Notes: generated by a model from the sequence alone, not told the origin. A stretch of DNA of 64,000 nucleotides from Owenweeksia sp. (GCA_002695025.1 NZNV01000010.1:496001-560000), one strand, 5' to 3'; shown: positions 51,724 to 61,674, counted from the first letter of the stretch. Program-made: numbers and translations.

Positions 51724-53280
51724 ATGCAAGGAAAAGGCGACATAGAGAATTTTCTTAGAAAGCGACTGGATAATCTTGAAAACAGCTTTCAGGATGATTG
51801 GTCTGTTTTTGAACAGAAACTGGAGAAGGCGCTCTACCTGCAGCGTTTGCGCAGGATGATATGGATGGGAGCCTTTAGCCTGGCTTTGCTGGCAGCTTTT
51901 GTGGGGGTTAATATGTACCAGATATGGGGTGGGAACCTGTACGAACCCCGTACTGAAAAAATTTCCATGAACGGCTTTCAGGATGATGAACAGGCAAAGA
52001 ATGAAGCACAGACCGTATCCGCTTCAAGCCGATCTTCTTCAGTATCCAACTCCAATGCTGTTCCTCATGTGGCGGCTTCAGATCAAAATACCAATATTAG
52101 TGAAACAGCCAGGCCGACTCGTGTGGCCGCTAATACTACTTTGCCCTCAGCTGGAACTAAATACCAGCTTCCTTTGCAAGGCAGCCTGGCAACAACTGAA
52201 GAAAAAACCATGACCTCAAAAACGAGTGTTATGGCAATGGTTCCTGGCAAACAAGATCCGGGAACAGACACCCCCAACGAAAACAAGCTGACTTTAGTGG
52301 CGGGATCATTATTGCCCGCCACTGGGCAGGGGGGGTCTATCCGAACCGACCAGAAGGAAACAGAATTTATAGATGTGGATCGTCTTGGTCTGGTACTGGT
52401 AACTGATGTTGATGAAAGGACCCGAGGTGGTGTAAGGTCTAATTCTGAACCGCCAAAACTGGCCTACAGGGTGGATGATGATAGACTTGGTTTGAACTAC
52501 ACGATGCCCCAAATGGCTCCACGGCCCCCGATTGAGGCCGTCAAGATTGAAACTGATCACGGCCCCTATGTAAGCCCTTTGCAGCCCGTAAACCCCTGGA
52601 GTTACTCTCTTAATGTATACCCTAATTACAACTTCCGTAAGTTCCGGGCCGATGAGGATAAATTCAATATGTTGCACCGTGACTTTATCGATGCAGTACA
52701 GGCTGCCGAAAGTGGAGGTTTTAGCCTGAATGTTGGTTTTGAGGTGAGCAAACGTATCGGGGATATCACCTATATGAACACCGGTGTGGAGTATATAAGC
52801 TCCACAACCGAAGTAGCTTATAACTTTACCAATTTCCGGGAAGCCACCATTAATGATCAAGGAGTAATTACGGGCTATAACCTTAAAGAGCAAACTGAAC
52901 AGATTACTTTTTCAGGCCGTAATACCTACCATTACCTGAATATCCCGCTGAGCTTTTCCTACCAGCCATGGGCCACAGATCATGTGCGGCTGAATATAGA
53001 AATGGGGGGCAGCTTCCTGTACTTTGTTGCGGCTAAGGGGCAAACCCTCAATTACAAGACCCTGGAAATTATAGACCTCTCCGAACGGGAGTACAGGAAC
53101 TACATCGGTTCCCTGTGCTTTAAGGTGGGGGCTAACTACTATGTGTCCAGGCGCATCAATGTAGGCTTTGAACCTACCATCATGTATTTCACCAATACTA
53201 TTTATACGGAAGATTATCCTTTTTATGTGATCCCTTATTCCGTAGGTCTTAACCTCAACCTGCAGGTAAAACTGAATTAA
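51724..53280 (+). CDS. Anti-sigma-like inner-membrane protein fused to an outer-membrane beta-barrel
   Basis: This 518-residue protein has a short cytoplasmic N-terminus (about 1-38, with DNLENSFQDDWSVFEQKLEK), one transmembrane helix (about 44-64, MGAFSLALLAAFVGVNMYQI) and a long, Ser/Thr/Pro-rich, probably disordered periplasmic linker (about 70-285). The C-terminal outer-membrane beta-barrel (about 295-518: WSYSLNVYPNYNFRKF, then GFEVSKRIGDITYMNTGVEY, ending SVGLNLNLQVKLN) resembles PorT/OmpA-like barrels. The gene is tightly coupled to the sigma factor gene. The chain could span the envelope and relay an outer-membrane state to the sigma factor; that is inference. Confidence 0.8.
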   Translation: MQGKGDIENFLRKRLDNLENSFQDDWSVFEQKLEKALYLQRLRRMIWMGAFSLALLAAFVGVNMYQIWGGNLYEPRTEKISMNGFQDDEQAKNEAQTVSASSRSSSVSNSNAVPHVAASDQNTNISETARPTRVAANTTLPSAGTKYQLPLQGSLATTEEKTMTSKTSVMAMVPGKQDPGTDTPNENKLTLVAGSLLPATGQGGSIRTDQKETEFIDVDRLGLVLVTDVDERTRGGVRSNSEPPKLAYRVDDDRLGLNYTMPQMAPRPPIEAVKIETDHGPYVSPLQPVNPWSYSLNVYPNYNFRKFRADEDKFNMLHRDFIDAVQAAESGGFSLNVGFEVSKRIGDITYMNTGVEYISSTTEVAYNFTNFREATINDQGVITGYNLKEQTEQITFSGRNTYHYLNIPLSFSYQPWATDHVRLNIEMGGSFLYFVAAKGQTLNYKTLEIIDLSEREYRNYIGSLCFKVGANYYVSRRINVGFEPTIMYFTNTIYTEDYPFYVIPYSVGLNLNLQVKLN

Positions 53281-53326
53281 GTTTCAAAATGTCGTGCTGC
53301 GCACAATTAGTTATCCGGTGCGTTGA

Positions 53327-53334
53327 TACTTTTG
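53327..53334 (+). promoter_or_regulatory. -7 promoter box TACTTTTG
   Basis: An exact TAnnTTTG match, 44 bases before ATG 53379. It lies inside the longer frame from 53289, supporting the downstream start. Confidence 0.45.
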
Positions 53335-53378
53335 GTAAGTATTCTCGTATATATACCAGAAACCGAATAACAAGAATT

Positions 53379-54131
53379 ATGAAACGAATAATTTCTCTGG
53401 CAGGTCTTCTGATGTTTTCTGCCCAATTGGTCGCCCAGGATTATATAGAGATCTCGCAAAACCTTTTACAAGCCATGCGTGATGGAAAGAATGCGGATAA
53501 ATACGTTCAGCAAATTGCGGAGATCAATCCTGCCAAACTCAAGTCACAGATCGATACCGATAAAAAGAAGCTGGCCTTTTGGATCAATACCTACAATGGA
53601 TTAATACAATATCACCTTACCAAAAACCCCAAGCTATATGAAGATCGTGGAGATTTTTTCAGTGACGACCTGATCACCGTTGCCGGACAAAAGGTGAGTT
53701 TTGACAACCTGGAACATGGGGTATTACGCAGGGGAACAGCCAAGCTTTCCAAAGGTTATTTTAAGAATCCCTTCGGGGATGATTGGTACGAGCAGTACCA
53801 GGTGGATAAAATAGATTGGCGTATTCACTTCGCCCTTAACTGTGGAGCTGCGGACTGTCCGCCCATTAGAATTTATGATGACGAAACTATTTACGAGCAG
53901 TTGAACGCCAGTGCCAATAAATACCTGAAGAGCCAGGTTAAATACGACCGTGAAGAAAAGGAGATTTATGTCCCGGCCCTCATGAACTGGTTTAGTGGTG
54001 ACTTTGGCGGGAAAAGTGGCGTAAGGAATATCCTGGAAAAAAATGATTACCTAAAGCCCGGTTCCGATTACGACATTGAATACAAGGATTATGACTGGAC
54101 CCTGAAGCTGGGAACCTTCTACAAGGATTAA
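53379..54131 (+). CDS. DUF547 domain protein, exported
   Basis: This 250-residue protein starts at ATG 53379, giving the signal peptide IISLAGLLMFSAQLVAQ. The DUF547 signature is clear: KKLAFWINTYNGLIQYHL, then DNLEHGVLRRG, then RIHFALNCGAADCPPIRIYD, ending VPALMNWFSGDFGG. The fold is papain-like, but the role in bacteria is unknown. It is downstream of the sigma-factor pair but has its own promoter box. Confidence 0.9.
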   Translation: MKRIISLAGLLMFSAQLVAQDYIEISQNLLQAMRDGKNADKYVQQIAEINPAKLKSQIDTDKKKLAFWINTYNGLIQYHLTKNPKLYEDRGDFFSDDLITVAGQKVSFDNLEHGVLRRGTAKLSKGYFKNPFGDDWYEQYQVDKIDWRIHFALNCGAADCPPIRIYDDETIYEQLNASANKYLKSQVKYDREEKEIYVPALMNWFSGDFGGKSGVRNILEKNDYLKPGSDYDIEYKDYDWTLKLGTFYKD

Positions 54132-54144
54132 AAATAGTTAAGCC

Positions 54145-55302
54145 CTATAATTTTGCTAAGATAGACCCTGCCTCGCGCAGGGTTTCTTCTTTTTTGGCAA
54201 AGCAAAAACGCAGCACCTTATGATCTGTGTGCTCATTGTAAAAAACACTAAGAGGAATGGAGGCAATACCATGCTCAATGGTCAGCTCTCGGGCAAACTC
54301 CACATCACCAAGGTTGCTCACGGCAGAGTAATCCAGTAATTGAAAGTAGGAGCCTTGAGAAGGGAGTATATTAAAGCGGGAGTTTTGCAGTGCCTGGCGG
54401 AAAATATCCCGCTTCTGCTGGTACATAGGGCTTATCCCGGTAGCACTAACCTCCCGTAAATATTCAGCTAAGGCATACTGTACAGGAGTGTTTACACTGA
54501 ATACCATGTATTGGTGAATCTTCCGTACTTCGGTGGTAAGTGCCTCGGGAGCCAGGCAATAACCTGTTTTCCAGCCGGTAACGTGTAGCGTTTTGCCAAA
54601 TGAACCCACCACAAAGCTGCGTTTGAAGAGTTCAGGGCGCTCACTGACCGAAACGTGTTGCATATCGTCAAATACAATATGTTCGTATACCTCATCCGAT
54701 AGAATAAGGATGTTGGAACCTTTGGTGATCTCCTCCAGGTAATCCAGGTCTTGCTGGGTAAATACCGTGGCTGAAGGGTTGTGCGGAGTATTCACGATGA
54801 TCATCCGCGTGCGGTGGTTCAGCACCTTTTTCACCTGTTGCCAGTCCACCCGGTAATCCGGAAAACTCAGTTTTACATATACCGGTATTCCCCCATTCAG
54901 TTCTACATAGGGAGCATAGCAATCATAGGCAGGTGTAAACAGTATCACCTCATCACCTTCCCGTATGCTGGCGGTAAGTATGGCGGCAATGGCCTGGGTG
55001 GCCCCTGCTGTGATGGTAACTTCAGTGTCAGGATTGTAAAGAGCCCCGTGTTGCTTTTCACGCCCCTCGCTCACTATCTCGCGTAAAGGTAATATGCCTG
55101 GCGAAGGCGCATATTGATTGTGCCCCTGTTGCATGTATTCCTGCACAAGGCTGATAAGTTTTGGATCAGCCTCAAAATCGGGGAAGCCCTGCGAAAGGTT
55201 TAGCGCCTGATGCTCCTGTGCCAGGGCGCTCATGGCTGAGAAAATAGTAATACCCGATTGAGGTAATTTACTGGTAATTCGAACTTGAGGATCACGGGTC
55301 AT
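54145..55302 (-). CDS. Class I/II PLP aminotransferase (methionine/kynurenine aminotransferase-like)
   Basis: This 385-residue protein starts at MTRDPQVRITSKLP (ATG 55302). The longer frame to 55410 would overlap the divergent gene. PLP lysine 237 is in VVGSFGKTLHVTGWK, Asp203 and Tyr206 are in LILSDEVYEHI, and NTPHNPSATVF and the C-terminal Arg in HKVLRFCFAKKEE are present. It resembles YbdL-type methionine aminotransferases and kynurenine-oxoglutarate transaminases; the substrate is not decidable by eye. It is convergent with the DUF547 gene. Confidence 0.88.
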   Translation of the reverse strand: MTRDPQVRITSKLPQSGITIFSAMSALAQEHQALNLSQGFPDFEADPKLISLVQEYMQQGHNQYAPSPGILPLREIVSEGREKQHGALYNPDTEVTITAGATQAIAAILTASIREGDEVILFTPAYDCYAPYVELNGGIPVYVKLSFPDYRVDWQQVKKVLNHRTRMIIVNTPHNPSATVFTQQDLDYLEEITKGSNILILSDEVYEHIVFDDMQHVSVSERPELFKRSFVVGSFGKTLHVTGWKTGYCLAPEALTTEVRKIHQYMVFSVNTPVQYALAEYLREVSATGISPMYQQKRDIFRQALQNSRFNILPSQGSYFQLLDYSAVSNLGDVEFARELTIEHGIASIPLSVFYNEHTDHKVLRFCFAKKEETLREAGSILAKL

Positions 55303-55387
55303 ACAGTGGCGCAATTTAATAACATTTAAGCCATCAGAGCGAAACTTTATAAGGTTTACAACGTTGAAGGAATAAAGCCTAGAAGGG

Positions 55388-56035
55388 ATGGGACTGACAT
55401 CCGATTTCAAGAAAATACGATTCTTTGAAACCCTGCAGCCGCTGCTGGAAGGGTATGGATATGAGTTTATCCCTATGCTTAATCAGTTTCGGAAAACCTC
55501 AAGGGCTGGATACTGCAATGTAATTATCTATCCTACCATCTACTCAGAACATATTTACTTTGACGTTTCTTTTGGTAGTCGTATCAACATCGTGGAAAAA
55601 ACTCTTTTGCCCTATGTGAATGGAGTTAAGGGATTTTCAGATGACGGGAATACCGTACTTACCAACCTTCGCAATTTTTTAGATCAGCCTGAATTTGCCT
55701 TAACTGCAGATGGAGAGAACCAGCTGAAAGAGGTTATACGTTTTGTGTCCGACTTTTTTGAGAACGGGGGCTTTGAATACCTGGAAAGCCTTACGGACAT
55801 CAACCAGTTGGATCGCCATTTGAATGCTGACCCCGGCAACCAGAAGTTCTTTCTCGGAAACCCTTCCTTATACTGTTTCAGGGCTATAACCGTGGCTACG
55901 CTCAATACTAATCCCAACTGGAATGATCTCTACAATTTCTACGGTCACCGGCTGGAAACCTTGGGAACCCCCAAGCTCATCCAGGAGAATTTTAATCGCC
56001 TGGTCTTCTTTTTAAGCGATATGGGCCTCAACTGA
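55388..56035 (+). CDS. Conserved-looking hypothetical protein
   Basis: This 215-residue cytosolic protein (MGLTSDFKKIRFFETLQPLL, then YEFIPMLNQFRKTSRAGYCN) has no signal or transmembrane segment. The N-terminal half looks like an alpha/beta DUF4304-style sensor domain, but I do not recognise it with confidence. It is divergent from the aminotransferase gene and 60 bp upstream of the ABC-F gene. Confidence 0.6.
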   Translation: MGLTSDFKKIRFFETLQPLLEGYGYEFIPMLNQFRKTSRAGYCNVIIYPTIYSEHIYFDVSFGSRINIVEKTLLPYVNGVKGFSDDGNTVLTNLRNFLDQPEFALTADGENQLKEVIRFVSDFFENGGFEYLESLTDINQLDRHLNADPGNQKFFLGNPSLYCFRAITVATLNTNPNWNDLYNFYGHRLETLGTPKLIQENFNRLVFFLSDMGLN

Positions 56036-56095
56036 TCATGATTTCCAGACCGTTGGGTCTGATCCACTATTTGTATTTTCCCACAAAATTTTTCA

Positions 56096-57967
56096 GTGAA
56101 CTACCTTTCCGTTGAAAGTATAAGTAAGAGCTATGGTGCACGGACTTTGTTCCGTGAGATTTCCTTTGGCATTGATGAAGGGCAGAAAGTGGCTTTGATA
56201 GCCAGGAACGGAACCGGTAAAACCTCATTGCTCAGTATTCTCAGCGGAGATGATCAGCCGGATGCCGGACGGGTAACTTTTCGAAAAAACCTGAAGGTAG
56301 GCTACCTTTCACAAGATCCGGGTCTCAAAGCAGGGCGGACCATCCTGGAAAGTGTGCTGGCGGTTGATAATGACATGACCAGGGCCATTACCGGTTATGA
56401 GAAGGCGCTGGAAAAACCGGAAGATACCGAGGCCTATCAAAAGGCCTTTGATGATATGGATCGTTTTCAGGCCTGGGATTTTGAAGCACAGGTAAAGCAG
56501 ATACTGGGAAAACTGGGACTACAAGACCAACATCTTAAAGTAGATCACTTATCCGGAGGGCAACGTAAGCGTGTGGCCCTGGCTAAAACCCTGATCTCCA
56601 CACCGGATATACTGATCCTGGATGAGCCTACCAACCACCTGGACGTGGAAATGATAGAATGGCTGGAAGAGTATTTGTCACAGCCATCTATAACGCTGTT
56701 CATGGTAACACATGATCGCTACTTCATGGAAAATATCTGTGACCAGATCTTTGAGCTGGAAGGACAGACCTTTTACCAGCATCCCGGTAATTTCAGTAGT
56801 TTCCTGGAGCGTAAGGCGGAGCGCGAGGAAATATCAGCCACCAATACGGATAAGGCGCGTAACCTTATGCGCAAGGAACTGGAATGGATCAGGCGGCAAC
56901 CCAAAGCAAGGGGCACCAAATCCAAAGCGCGTATTGATGCTTTTCATGATCTGAAAGACAAAGCATCCCATCGCGTTAAAGATGAAAAACTGGAACTGGA
57001 TATTAAAATGACCCGCTTGGGCAGTAAGATCCTGGAACTGCATCGCCTACGTAAATCCTATGGAGATTTGAAAATCGTGGATGGTTTTGACTACACCTTC
57101 AAGCGTAAGGAGCGGGTAGGTGTCATCGGAAAGAACGGAGTGGGCAAGTCCACTTTTCTGCGATTGCTTACGGGTGAAGAGGAGCCCACGGGGGGCAAGA
57201 TCGTTACCGGTGAGACCATTGAGTTTGGCTTTTATACCCAAAGAGGTATCCAACTGGATGAAGATAAGCGGGTAATAGAAGTGGTGAAGGAAATAGCGGA
57301 GTACATTCCCATCGGTAAAAAGGGCCGGAACATCACCGCTTCACAAATGCTGGAACGTTTCCTCTTTGAGGGAGACCATCAGTATACCTACGTGTCTAAA
57401 TTAAGTGGTGGAGAAAGAAGGCGGCTTTATCTGCTGACCATCCTGATGAAAAACCCCAATTTCCTGATCCTCGATGAGCCTACCAATGATCTGGACATCC
57501 TCACCCTCAATGTGCTGGAAGATTTTCTGATGGAGTTTGGGGGCTGCCTGATAGTGGTTACCCACGACCGTTATTTTATGGACAAACTGACGGATCACCT
57601 TTTTGTATTTGAAGGCGATGGGCATATCCGGGACTTCCCGGGTAATTATACCGAATATACGGCCGCAAAGGCACGGGAGGAGGAGCTGGAAAAGATACGC
57701 TCCAAAAGCATGGCAAAAAGCCAGGCCAAGCCTTCCGAAAGTAAGGACGAAAAAACAAAACTCACTTATGCCGAGCGCCTGGAAATGGAAGAATTGGAAA
57801 AGCAACTGGGCGATCTGGAAGCCCGTAAGGCCGAAATTGCCGGAGCCTTTGAAGAAGCAATTACCGATGCGGAACGCCTGGAGTCTCTATCGCGGGAAAT
57901 GAATGAGATCAATGCCGCGATTGAAGAGAAGGAAATGCGCTGGCTGGAATTAAGCGAATACGAGTAA
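56096..57967 (+). CDS. ABC-F family ATPase (Uup-like), GTG start
   Basis: This 623-residue protein starts at GTG 56096 (NYLSVESISKSYGARTLF). It has two ABC domains without membrane segments. Walker A motifs are ARNGTGKTSLL and GKNGVGKSTFLR; signatures are LSGGQRKRVALAKTL and LSGGERRRLYLLTIL; both sites have DEPTNHLD or DEPTNDLD. The linker between them is highly basic (RRQPKARGTKSKARIDAF). A C-terminal coiled coil (about 555-620) points to the Uup branch, which acts on ribosomes or DNA intermediates. Confidence 0.94.
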   Translation: MNYLSVESISKSYGARTLFREISFGIDEGQKVALIARNGTGKTSLLSILSGDDQPDAGRVTFRKNLKVGYLSQDPGLKAGRTILESVLAVDNDMTRAITGYEKALEKPEDTEAYQKAFDDMDRFQAWDFEAQVKQILGKLGLQDQHLKVDHLSGGQRKRVALAKTLISTPDILILDEPTNHLDVEMIEWLEEYLSQPSITLFMVTHDRYFMENICDQIFELEGQTFYQHPGNFSSFLERKAEREEISATNTDKARNLMRKELEWIRRQPKARGTKSKARIDAFHDLKDKASHRVKDEKLELDIKMTRLGSKILELHRLRKSYGDLKIVDGFDYTFKRKERVGVIGKNGVGKSTFLRLLTGEEEPTGGKIVTGETIEFGFYTQRGIQLDEDKRVIEVVKEIAEYIPIGKKGRNITASQMLERFLFEGDHQYTYVSKLSGGERRRLYLLTILMKNPNFLILDEPTNDLDILTLNVLEDFLMEFGGCLIVVTHDRYFMDKLTDHLFVFEGDGHIRDFPGNYTEYTAAKAREEELEKIRSKSMAKSQAKPSESKDEKTKLTYAERLEMEELEKQLGDLEARKAEIAGAFEEAITDAERLESLSREMNEINAAIEEKEMRWLELSEYE

Positions 57968-58025
57968 TAAGTATCTATCAGGCAACGATTTGTATCTTCA
58001 CCAGTCTGTACAGTAAGTGCATGCT

Positions 58026-59330
58026 ATGGTAAAGAGGATACTTTTCTTCCTGTTTTGTCTGAGTGCTGCCGGGCTTTGTGCCCAGCAAAATCCCTATTAT
58101 ACCCTTACAGGAACCGTTCTGGATGAAACCGGCCAACCTATGGTCGGGGCCAGCGTGGCAGACCGTATCAGCATGGCCGGAGATGCTACCGATAAAAACG
58201 GGCGTTTTGAGCTGAAACTACGCGAGTTTCCAATTTTCCTGGAAGTGAGCTTTATCGGATACGCCATTGATTACCGGGAGATAAAGGAAACCGATTTTGG
58301 CGCAGACCGGAGGCTTGATATAACTATCCGCATGGAACCCCGCTCGCAACAATTATTACCGGCTACTATTGAAGGCAAGCGCTACGAAGAATTTTATGTA
58401 CATAGGAACATAGCAGTACTGGATTTCACTTTTGTAGATGATTATACCCTGCTGCTATTGCGCGAGGGAATACGGGACTATAAACTGGCTTTGATCAATG
58501 AAGCAGAAGATTCACTGGCCAACCTGGATATTGATGTGGCTGCAAAGTCTTTTGTAGAGGATTGTCTCGGACATATCTATATGCAGGGAAATAACGCGGT
58601 GCACGGGCTGAGCTTTGCCGGCAATAAGATCCACATGATCGGTTCCATAGATAATAACTGGTTTGAAACCAAGGTGAAACCATGTGTAGCTTCCAATCCC
58701 CATAACCTGTATTACCAGTTCCTGCAGTTTGGTAACCAGATGCTGGATGTGTTTCAAACCCCCATGGCGGGAGGAGATAGTAAATTGATCAAGCGAATTG
58801 TGGATATGGATGATGCGTTATCCATCCAAGAGTATGGCCTGGAGGCTGCTGCCATGATGAACGGTGTTAATCGCATGGGCGATATCGGAGTGAAAGACCT
58901 GGGAAGGGCCAAAAAAGCATGGGATAATATGCAGTGGTACAAAAGAATACTCACTATCCCTGTATATCATCCCTTGTTTGCTACACAGGAGGGAGCTTTC
59001 CTTTTTGACCATTTGAATGACTCTGTATTGGTGCTGGATGTAGAGGGAGAAGTAACCGAAAGATATTTTATTAATCATCATAAGAACAAGGATTTTGTGG
59101 AGGAGATACTGCAGGATGTAGTAACCGGTATTTTCTACGCACGCTATGAACACGCGGGAATAGTTACGCTTATGGAGCTTTCCCAGAAAGATTTTAGCCC
59201 GATCCGTGGCGTTGAGATCCGTAAGTTCGACTTTCCCTGTGGCCTTAAGATCCGCAATGGGGTAGCCTATTTCCTGGATCATTCGGACGAAGATTACCAA
59301 AAACTTAAGCTGTACCGGCAAAAGCTGTAA
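58026..59330 (+). CDS. CarboxypepD_reg-like domain protein, exported
   Basis: This 434-residue protein starts at ATG 58026 (MVKRILFFLFCLSAAGLCAQ, signal peptide); an in-frame GTG lies 9 nt upstream. Residues about 25-110 form a carboxypeptidase regulatory-like sandwich (YTLTGTVLDETGQPMVGASV, then GRFELKL). The rest is a predicted beta-propeller-like region of unknown function (AVLDFTFVDDYTLLLLREG repeats of this style). It lacks a TonB plug and barrel. It may be a surface or periplasmic protein. Confidence 0.75.
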   Translation: MVKRILFFLFCLSAAGLCAQQNPYYTLTGTVLDETGQPMVGASVADRISMAGDATDKNGRFELKLREFPIFLEVSFIGYAIDYREIKETDFGADRRLDITIRMEPRSQQLLPATIEGKRYEEFYVHRNIAVLDFTFVDDYTLLLLREGIRDYKLALINEAEDSLANLDIDVAAKSFVEDCLGHIYMQGNNAVHGLSFAGNKIHMIGSIDNNWFETKVKPCVASNPHNLYYQFLQFGNQMLDVFQTPMAGGDSKLIKRIVDMDDALSIQEYGLEAAAMMNGVNRMGDIGVKDLGRAKKAWDNMQWYKRILTIPVYHPLFATQEGAFLFDHLNDSVLVLDVEGEVTERYFINHHKNKDFVEEILQDVVTGIFYARYEHAGIVTLMELSQKDFSPIRGVEIRKFDFPCGLKIRNGVAYFLDHSDEDYQKLKLYRQKL

Positions 59331-59335
59331 TGCCT

Positions 59336-60265
59336 TTATTTCACCCGCGTACTTAATTCCTCACCGAGCCAATCGGTCAATAATTCTGCCCCTTTGTAGT
59401 TAAGATGGTTGGGGTCCGCCCAATTTTCGGGCTCATCCAATATGGCCTGCGGAGGCAGCAATACAGGCCCATATTCCCGGTAGCGTTCTATGTTTACCGG
59501 CTGCCTTAAAGGAACCCCGTAATTGGGTAGGTAGAGAAAGAAGAGCGTTACCCCCTCTTCCTCACAAAGTTTAGCCATTTGTTGTAGGTAATGCCATGGA
59601 AAGGTATTGTCCAGCTTTTTTTTCCAGGAGGAACGTTGATCTCCTTTTTGCCGTTTTTCTTTCATATTGCGCAGGTCGTCTCGCGAAGCTTTTTCCATAA
59701 GAGGCTGGAAGGAATGTTCCTGTTTGTCCGAATCGGAAAAAGTAGTGGAAGAATCGGGCTGGAGGAGCAACTCCTGTATCAGTTGCAGGCGGTATTGAGC
59801 TGCAGTGAACTCATCACTTAACCAGTCCTTATTGAACAGGGGGTAATTGGTAAGAAGTTCACCGTTGGTGGCGATATAGGGATATACCGGGTGGCTATAA
59901 GGGTTTTCTTCGGCCCGCACTTCCATAATAACCACTTTTGGCTTCTTTTCCGAAAGTATCCGTTTCAGCAGGCTGAGTTGCAGGTTACGCCCGTACCGGC
60001 AATAGCCGAAGTTGGCCACATGCCATCCGGATAAGTAGGGTTCCAGTCTTTCGGAATTTACGGAGTGAATGGTTTTGGATGAGCCCAGCATAGCCATATC
60101 AACCGGTGTTTTACTATGATAAAGACGCTGGTATACCCATTTGCCTCTTCCCGCACAGTCGTTTTCAATTCCGGCAAAAATGGCTTTTTCACTAACCGGA
60201 AAAAAATACAGAACCAGTAGCGGTGGTAGAAGGAAGAACAGTATGTGTAGCGTAAGTCTTCGCAT
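59336..60265 (-). CDS. SGNH-type membrane-anchored protein paired with MBOAT acyltransferase
   Basis: This 309-residue protein has one N-terminal transmembrane helix (about 6-24). GDS-like block I is MAMLGSSKTIHSVNS with the nucleophile candidate in GSS; the C-terminal DPNHLNYKGAELL has the Asp-x-x-His catalytic pair. It probably transfers or removes acyl groups on an extracytoplasmic glycan, like AlgX/AlgJ-type partners. Its ATG shares its A with the TGA of the MBOAT gene, so the two are translationally coupled. Confidence 0.8.
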   Translation of the reverse strand: MRRLTLHILFFLLPPLLVLYFFPVSEKAIFAGIENDCAGRGKWVYQRLYHSKTPVDMAMLGSSKTIHSVNSERLEPYLSGWHVANFGYCRYGRNLQLSLLKRILSEKKPKVVIMEVRAEENPYSHPVYPYIATNGELLTNYPLFNKDWLSDEFTAAQYRLQLIQELLLQPDSSTTFSDSDKQEHSFQPLMEKASRDDLRNMKEKRQKGDQRSSWKKKLDNTFPWHYLQQMAKLCEEEGVTLFFLYLPNYGVPLRQPVNIERYREYGPVLLPPQAILDEPENWADPNHLNYKGAELLTDWLGEELSTRVK

Positions 60266-61674
60266 CAGAACTGGAAATAAATGAAGTAAGGTTTTACATC
60301 AAAATTGCCGAGTACCAATATGGCTAGTAGCAATCCGTAGTATGCTATAAGCCGTTTGGGCTTACTGAAGCTACTCATATAGGTGCTAAAGTTGTGTTCA
60401 CCCATTCGTTTTTCGATGATAAGCCACAGGACCAGCATCACAGCCGTGCCGCAAAGCCTGGGTAGATTTGTTTCAAAAAGTGCAGGTAAGTGAAAAGGAG
60501 CGTCCAGGTGGAATAGTTGCTGTACGATCAGGGTGAAATGGGAAAAGCTTTCAGCGCGAAAGGGAATCCAGAAAAGGCAACAAAGCAGGAATATAATCAA
60601 GGCCGGTGCCGCCCTCCCGGTGTTGAACCTCTTCTCCAGGATGAGGGCTGAGCCGTGTAAAAAGCCCCATACTACAAAGGTGATGTTGGCACCGTGCCAA
60701 AGCCCTGAAACCAGGAAAGTGATCATGAGGTTGAGGTCCGTGCGCAAGCTTCCCTTACGGCTTCCTCCCAGGGGGATATATACATAATCCCGGAACCAGG
60801 TAGAAAGTGAGATGTGCCAGCGGTGCCAGAATTCCCCAAAACTTCTTGAAAAATAAGGTTTCCGGAAATTGGTCATCAGGTCGAAGCCCAGTGTTTTTCC
60901 CAGGCCAATGGCGATATCCGAATAACCGGAGAAGTCGCCATAGATCTGGAAGGCAAATAAAATTGCTCCCAGGAACATGGGTAGCCCGGGATAATCCGAA
61001 GGATGAGCAAAGAGGGCGTCCGCCAGCAGGCCCAGGTTATCAGCAATAACCACCTTTTTAAAGAAACCCCAAAGGATAAGCCGGAAGCCACTTATGGTAC
61101 GGCTATAGTTGAATTCCTTACGTTCTTCGAATTGCGGTAGAAAGCGGGTGGCTCTTTCAATGGGTCCGGCTACCAATTGCGGAAAGAAGGAAACGAAGGC
61201 AAAAAATTGCCAGGGATCCCGGGTTGGCTCCAGCTTACCACGGTAAATGTCAATAGTATAACTCATGGTCTGGAACGTATAAAAGCTGATACCCACCGGC
61301 AGGATAATATCGAGAGTGCGGGTGTTGAGGTCTAAACCAAACAAATGGATGAACTCCCCGAAACCTTCTGTAAAGAAGTTGAAGTATTTGAAAAAACCCA
61401 GTAGGCCCAGATTAAGGATAAGGCTTAGGATAAGCCCGGTTTTGCGGGATGATCCTGAGTGGGCACGAAAAATATACTGGCCCAGCAGGAAGTCTGCCAG
61501 TGAACTGATGATAATGAGTGAAAGGAAACGCCAGTCCCACCAGCCATAAAAAATATAGCTGGCCACGATCAATACTATATTCCGTGCTTTTACCGTTCCC
61601 TTCCGGCATACCCACCAGTAGGTGTAAAAGAATAGTATAAAGAATACAAGAAAGGCAACGGAATTGAATACCAT
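60265..61674 (-). CDS. MBOAT family O-acyltransferase (AlgI/DltB-like)
   Basis: This 469-residue protein has about ten transmembrane helices. Family motifs are LPVGISFYTFQTMSYTIDIY, VAGPIERATRFLPQF, EFWHRWHISLSTWFRDYVYI and the catalytic His in VSGLWHGANITFVVWG. It moves acyl groups across the inner membrane to an exported polymer, with the downstream SGNH protein as likely partner. The polymer (exopolysaccharide, LPS or peptidoglycan) cannot be told from this window. Confidence 0.93.
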   Translation of the reverse strand: MVFNSVAFLVFFILFFYTYWWVCRKGTVKARNIVLIVASYIFYGWWDWRFLSLIIISSLADFLLGQYIFRAHSGSSRKTGLILSLILNLGLLGFFKYFNFFTEGFGEFIHLFGLDLNTRTLDIILPVGISFYTFQTMSYTIDIYRGKLEPTRDPWQFFAFVSFFPQLVAGPIERATRFLPQFEERKEFNYSRTISGFRLILWGFFKKVVIADNLGLLADALFAHPSDYPGLPMFLGAILFAFQIYGDFSGYSDIAIGLGKTLGFDLMTNFRKPYFSRSFGEFWHRWHISLSTWFRDYVYIPLGGSRKGSLRTDLNLMITFLVSGLWHGANITFVVWGFLHGSALILEKRFNTGRAAPALIIFLLCCLFWIPFRAESFSHFTLIVQQLFHLDAPFHLPALFETNLPRLCGTAVMLVLWLIIEKRMGEHNFSTYMSSFSKPKRLIAYYGLLLAILVLGNFDVKPYFIYFQF

